From Actinophytocola sp036402745 (GTDB taxonomy: Bacteria > Actinomycetota > Actinomycetes > Mycobacteriales > Pseudonocardiaceae), in the NCBI RefSeq assembly GCF_036402745.1, contig NZ_DASWSJ010000385.1, positions 1 through 32,576 of the forward strand: a DNA stretch of 32,576 bases. Reading direction: 5' to 3'. The notes under the pieces were generated by a model that did no database searches, was not told where the DNA came from, and saw nothing but the letters and a program-made list of their open reading frames with translations. A program made the translations under genes and the position numbers. Positions 31,068-32,576 of this stretch are shown one piece after another; the stretch's first letter is position 1; every line of letters begins with the position of its first letter.

Positions 31068-32403
31068 CGTGGCAGGCCAGCGCCTACCCGAAGGTGCCGG
31101 GAGTGGTGGCACCGTGCGTGAGCGCGCGAACGAACCATCGAGGCTGGTCGCCGCGACCTTTCCCGAGGCGGCGGTCCGCGCGCGGGCCCGAACCGGTGCG
31201 GCGCAGGCCTTCCCGGACACCGCGGGCTACGGCACGGCCCTCTACGGCGCCGACCCGGCCGCCCGCGCGCTCGACGTGCTCGACGCGATGCGGCTCGTGC
31301 CGCCGGTGTTCGTGCCGCGCCGGCTGGAGAAGCTGATCGACCTGGGCCGCGAGCCGGTGTACCGCGACGTCGAGCTGGACACCGCGATCGGCGGGTTCGC
31401 CTCGACGCTGCCGCTGTACCTGTCCGCGTTCGGCTCGACCCAGGTGGCGAGCGTCGACCTCGGCGTGGCCGCCGGCCGCCAGGCCGGCCGGCTCGGCATC
31501 CCGATGGTCGTCGGCGAGGACGTGGTGCCCGGCAACGGGTACGGCCGCCTCGACGACCAGTCCGCGGGCCGCTCGCTGCTCGGCCGGCTCGAGGCCTACG
31601 CGAGCGAGGTGCCCGACGGCCGGGGCGGCGTCGTGGTCCAGCAGTCCACTGAGGACGCCGACGCCGAGATGTGGAAGCTCGTCTACCGCGACCCGAGCGC
31701 GCTGCCGCTGCTCGAGTCGGGCCGGCTGGCCTTCGAGCTGAAGGTGGGTCAGGGTGCGAAGCCCGGCCTGGGCGGGATGACGGTGCTCGACGCGGCGGCC
31801 GCGGACCGGCGGGCCGAGGCGTACCCGCTGGACCCGCTGTTCGGCGGCGGCAGGGTGCTGCGGGCCGGCAGCCCGGGCACGTTCACCGAGGAGATCCTGC
31901 GCCAGCAGATCCGGTTGATGCGCAACAACTTCCCGCGCGCCAGGGTGTGGGTGAAGCTGCCACCCGCCCGCGACGTGCTGGCCGCGGCGCTCGTGGCCTG
32001 GGAGGCCGGCGCGGACGCGGTCACCGTCGACGGCGCCGAGGGCGGCACCGGCTGGGCGCCGACCGCGTTCCTCGGCCACGTGGGGCTGCCGCTGGCCGAG
32101 TGCCTGCGCCGCATCGGCGACCAGGACGCCTGCCTGCTGGTGTCGGGCCGGATGTGGGAGGGCACCCGGGTGGCCAAGAGCCTCGCGCTCGGCGCCACCG
32201 CCGCCGGCCTCGGCCGCGCCGCGCTCGTCGCGGTCGACGAGGACCCGGACGCGGGGCTGGTCAACCTCGTCGACTGCCTCGCGCTCGAGCTGCGGATGCT
32301 CACCAGCGCGCTCGGCAAGTACCACTGCGGCGAGCTGGGCCGCGAGGACGTCTGGGCCACGGCCGAGATGTCCACTATGGACACCCTGGCGGGTGTGTGG
32401 TGA
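31060..32403 (+). CDS. glutamate-synthase-like FMN-binding TIM-barrel enzyme without Fe-S cysteines
   Basis: 447-residue protein of the GltB FMN-domain family. It shows GEDVVPGNGYGR, FELKVGQGAKPGLGG (225-239; the KxGQGAKPGxGG hallmark), VWVKLPPARDVLAAALVAWEAGADAVTVDG followed by AEGGTGWAPTAFLGHVGLP (about 296-344; FMN phosphate and ring contacts), and ALGATAAGLGRAALVAV. In GltB and its close relatives a cysteine cluster for a [3Fe-4S] centre follows the last segment; here 391-411 reads AVDEDPDAGLVNLVDCLALEL with a single Cys, so the cluster is missing. No glutaminase domain is present. The ATG at 31060 has GGGAAGGAG. It probably is an FMN oxidoreductase of a specialised pathway. It is coupled to a downstream GTG at 32400 and may be under SARP control. 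Confidence 0.82.
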   Translation: MTDVAGQRLPEGAGSGGTVRERANEPSRLVAATFPEAAVRARARTGAAQAFPDTAGYGTALYGADPAARALDVLDAMRLVPPVFVPRRLEKLIDLGREPVYRDVELDTAIGGFASTLPLYLSAFGSTQVASVDLGVAAGRQAGRLGIPMVVGEDVVPGNGYGRLDDQSAGRSLLGRLEAYASEVPDGRGGVVVQQSTEDADAEMWKLVYRDPSALPLLESGRLAFELKVGQGAKPGLGGMTVLDAAAADRRAEAYPLDPLFGGGRVLRAGSPGTFTEEILRQQIRLMRNNFPRARVWVKLPPARDVLAAALVAWEAGADAVTVDGAEGGTGWAPTAFLGHVGLPLAECLRRIGDQDACLLVSGRMWEGTRVAKSLALGATAAGLGRAALVAVDEDPDAGLVNLVDCLALELRMLTSALGKYHCGELGREDVWATAEMSTMDTLAGVW

Positions 32404-32576
32404 CCGCCGTGGCCGCGCCGGCGGAGACCGGCACCCCGAAGCGGCGACGGCGGGACGGGCCCGGTCACCAGGCGGCTCCGCCGCGCTCGTCGACCTGCGG
32501 CACGGCCGCGCGGCCGGGCCGGACGGGTGGCCGCACCCGATCCGGGTGACCCGCGGTGGGCCGGGGGGCCCCGCGC
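32400..32576 (+). CDS. start of a further coupled ORF at the window edge
   Basis: A GTG at 32400 overlaps the FMN enzyme stop (GTGA), the coupling style used across this window. Its own frame gives only 49 residues (TAVAAPAETGTPKRRRRDG...) and stops at 32549. A different frame reads GSAALVDLRHGRAAGPDGW and PHPIRVTRGG from about 32474 to the window end and looks better as protein. Either a frameshift near 32440-32470 or a downstream gene starting beyond the window explains this. I cannot assign a product. Confidence 0.3.

Noticed and set aside
1..32576. CRISPR arrays, tRNA/rRNA genes, insertion sequences and attachment sites
   Set aside because: I looked for spaced direct repeats, transposase motifs and tRNA-like cloverleaf ends and saw none; a weak tRNA or small RNA could still be missed by eye.

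Overview
The window is very GC-rich DNA with dense genes, near-uniform G/C third codon positions, many GTG starts and 4-base start/stop overlaps. Secreted proteins, lipoproteins, a SARP/AfsR-type regulator, a cytochrome P450 and a degraded NRPS tail all point to an actinomycete. A Pseudonocardiaceae-like member (for example Amycolatopsis-type) is my inference; there is no rRNA or tRNA here to confirm it.

Left part (1-3600): a bacterial animal-type heme peroxidase, a RibD/DHFR-fold reductase, an amphi-Trp domain protein and a small PGPGW membrane protein.

Sugar locus (3627-15381): one strand carries a tandem metallo-beta-lactamase-fold hydrolase, a clan-D-like glycoside hydrolase, an ABC importer (lipoprotein plus two permeases, no ATPase), a short kinase-like scar and a GH38 alpha-mannosidase. 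The opposite strand carries a YihT/LacD-like class I aldolase fused in frame to what looks like the two ends of an FGGY sugar kinase, followed by a LacI-family repressor. Copies of the operator TGTGGCAACGTTGCCACA, perfect or partial, precede all three transcription units, so the locus reads as one LacI regulon: glycan cleavage, uptake, then ketose-1-phosphate cleavage. The substrate is not evident.

Scar (15450-16100): the 3' tails of an SDR gene and of an NRPS adenylation domain face each other with overlapping stop codons, both lacking their 5' parts.

Middle (16100-22330): a STAS anti-sigma-factor antagonist, a P450, a secreted M1 peptidase, an AMIN-like lipoprotein, a frameshifted DUF1206 pseudogene, a DUF6131 mini-protein with a sigmaB-like promoter and a strong terminator, and a membrane-anchored excalibur-domain protein.

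Efflux operon (22437-27053): MacA-like adaptor, ATPase, FtsX-type permease and a second adaptor.

Right part (27100-32576): a SnoaL-like protein, a 954-residue AfsR/SARP regulator with a probable leaderless promoter, a 55-residue secreted peptide, a small basic ORF and a glutamate-synthase-like FMN enzyme lacking the usual Fe-S cysteines. Heptamers of the form (T/G/C)GATAAC at 11-base periodicity lie about 70 bases upstream of three start codons around the regulator. This suggests a compact SARP-controlled module and is the most interesting candidate for an undescribed system here.
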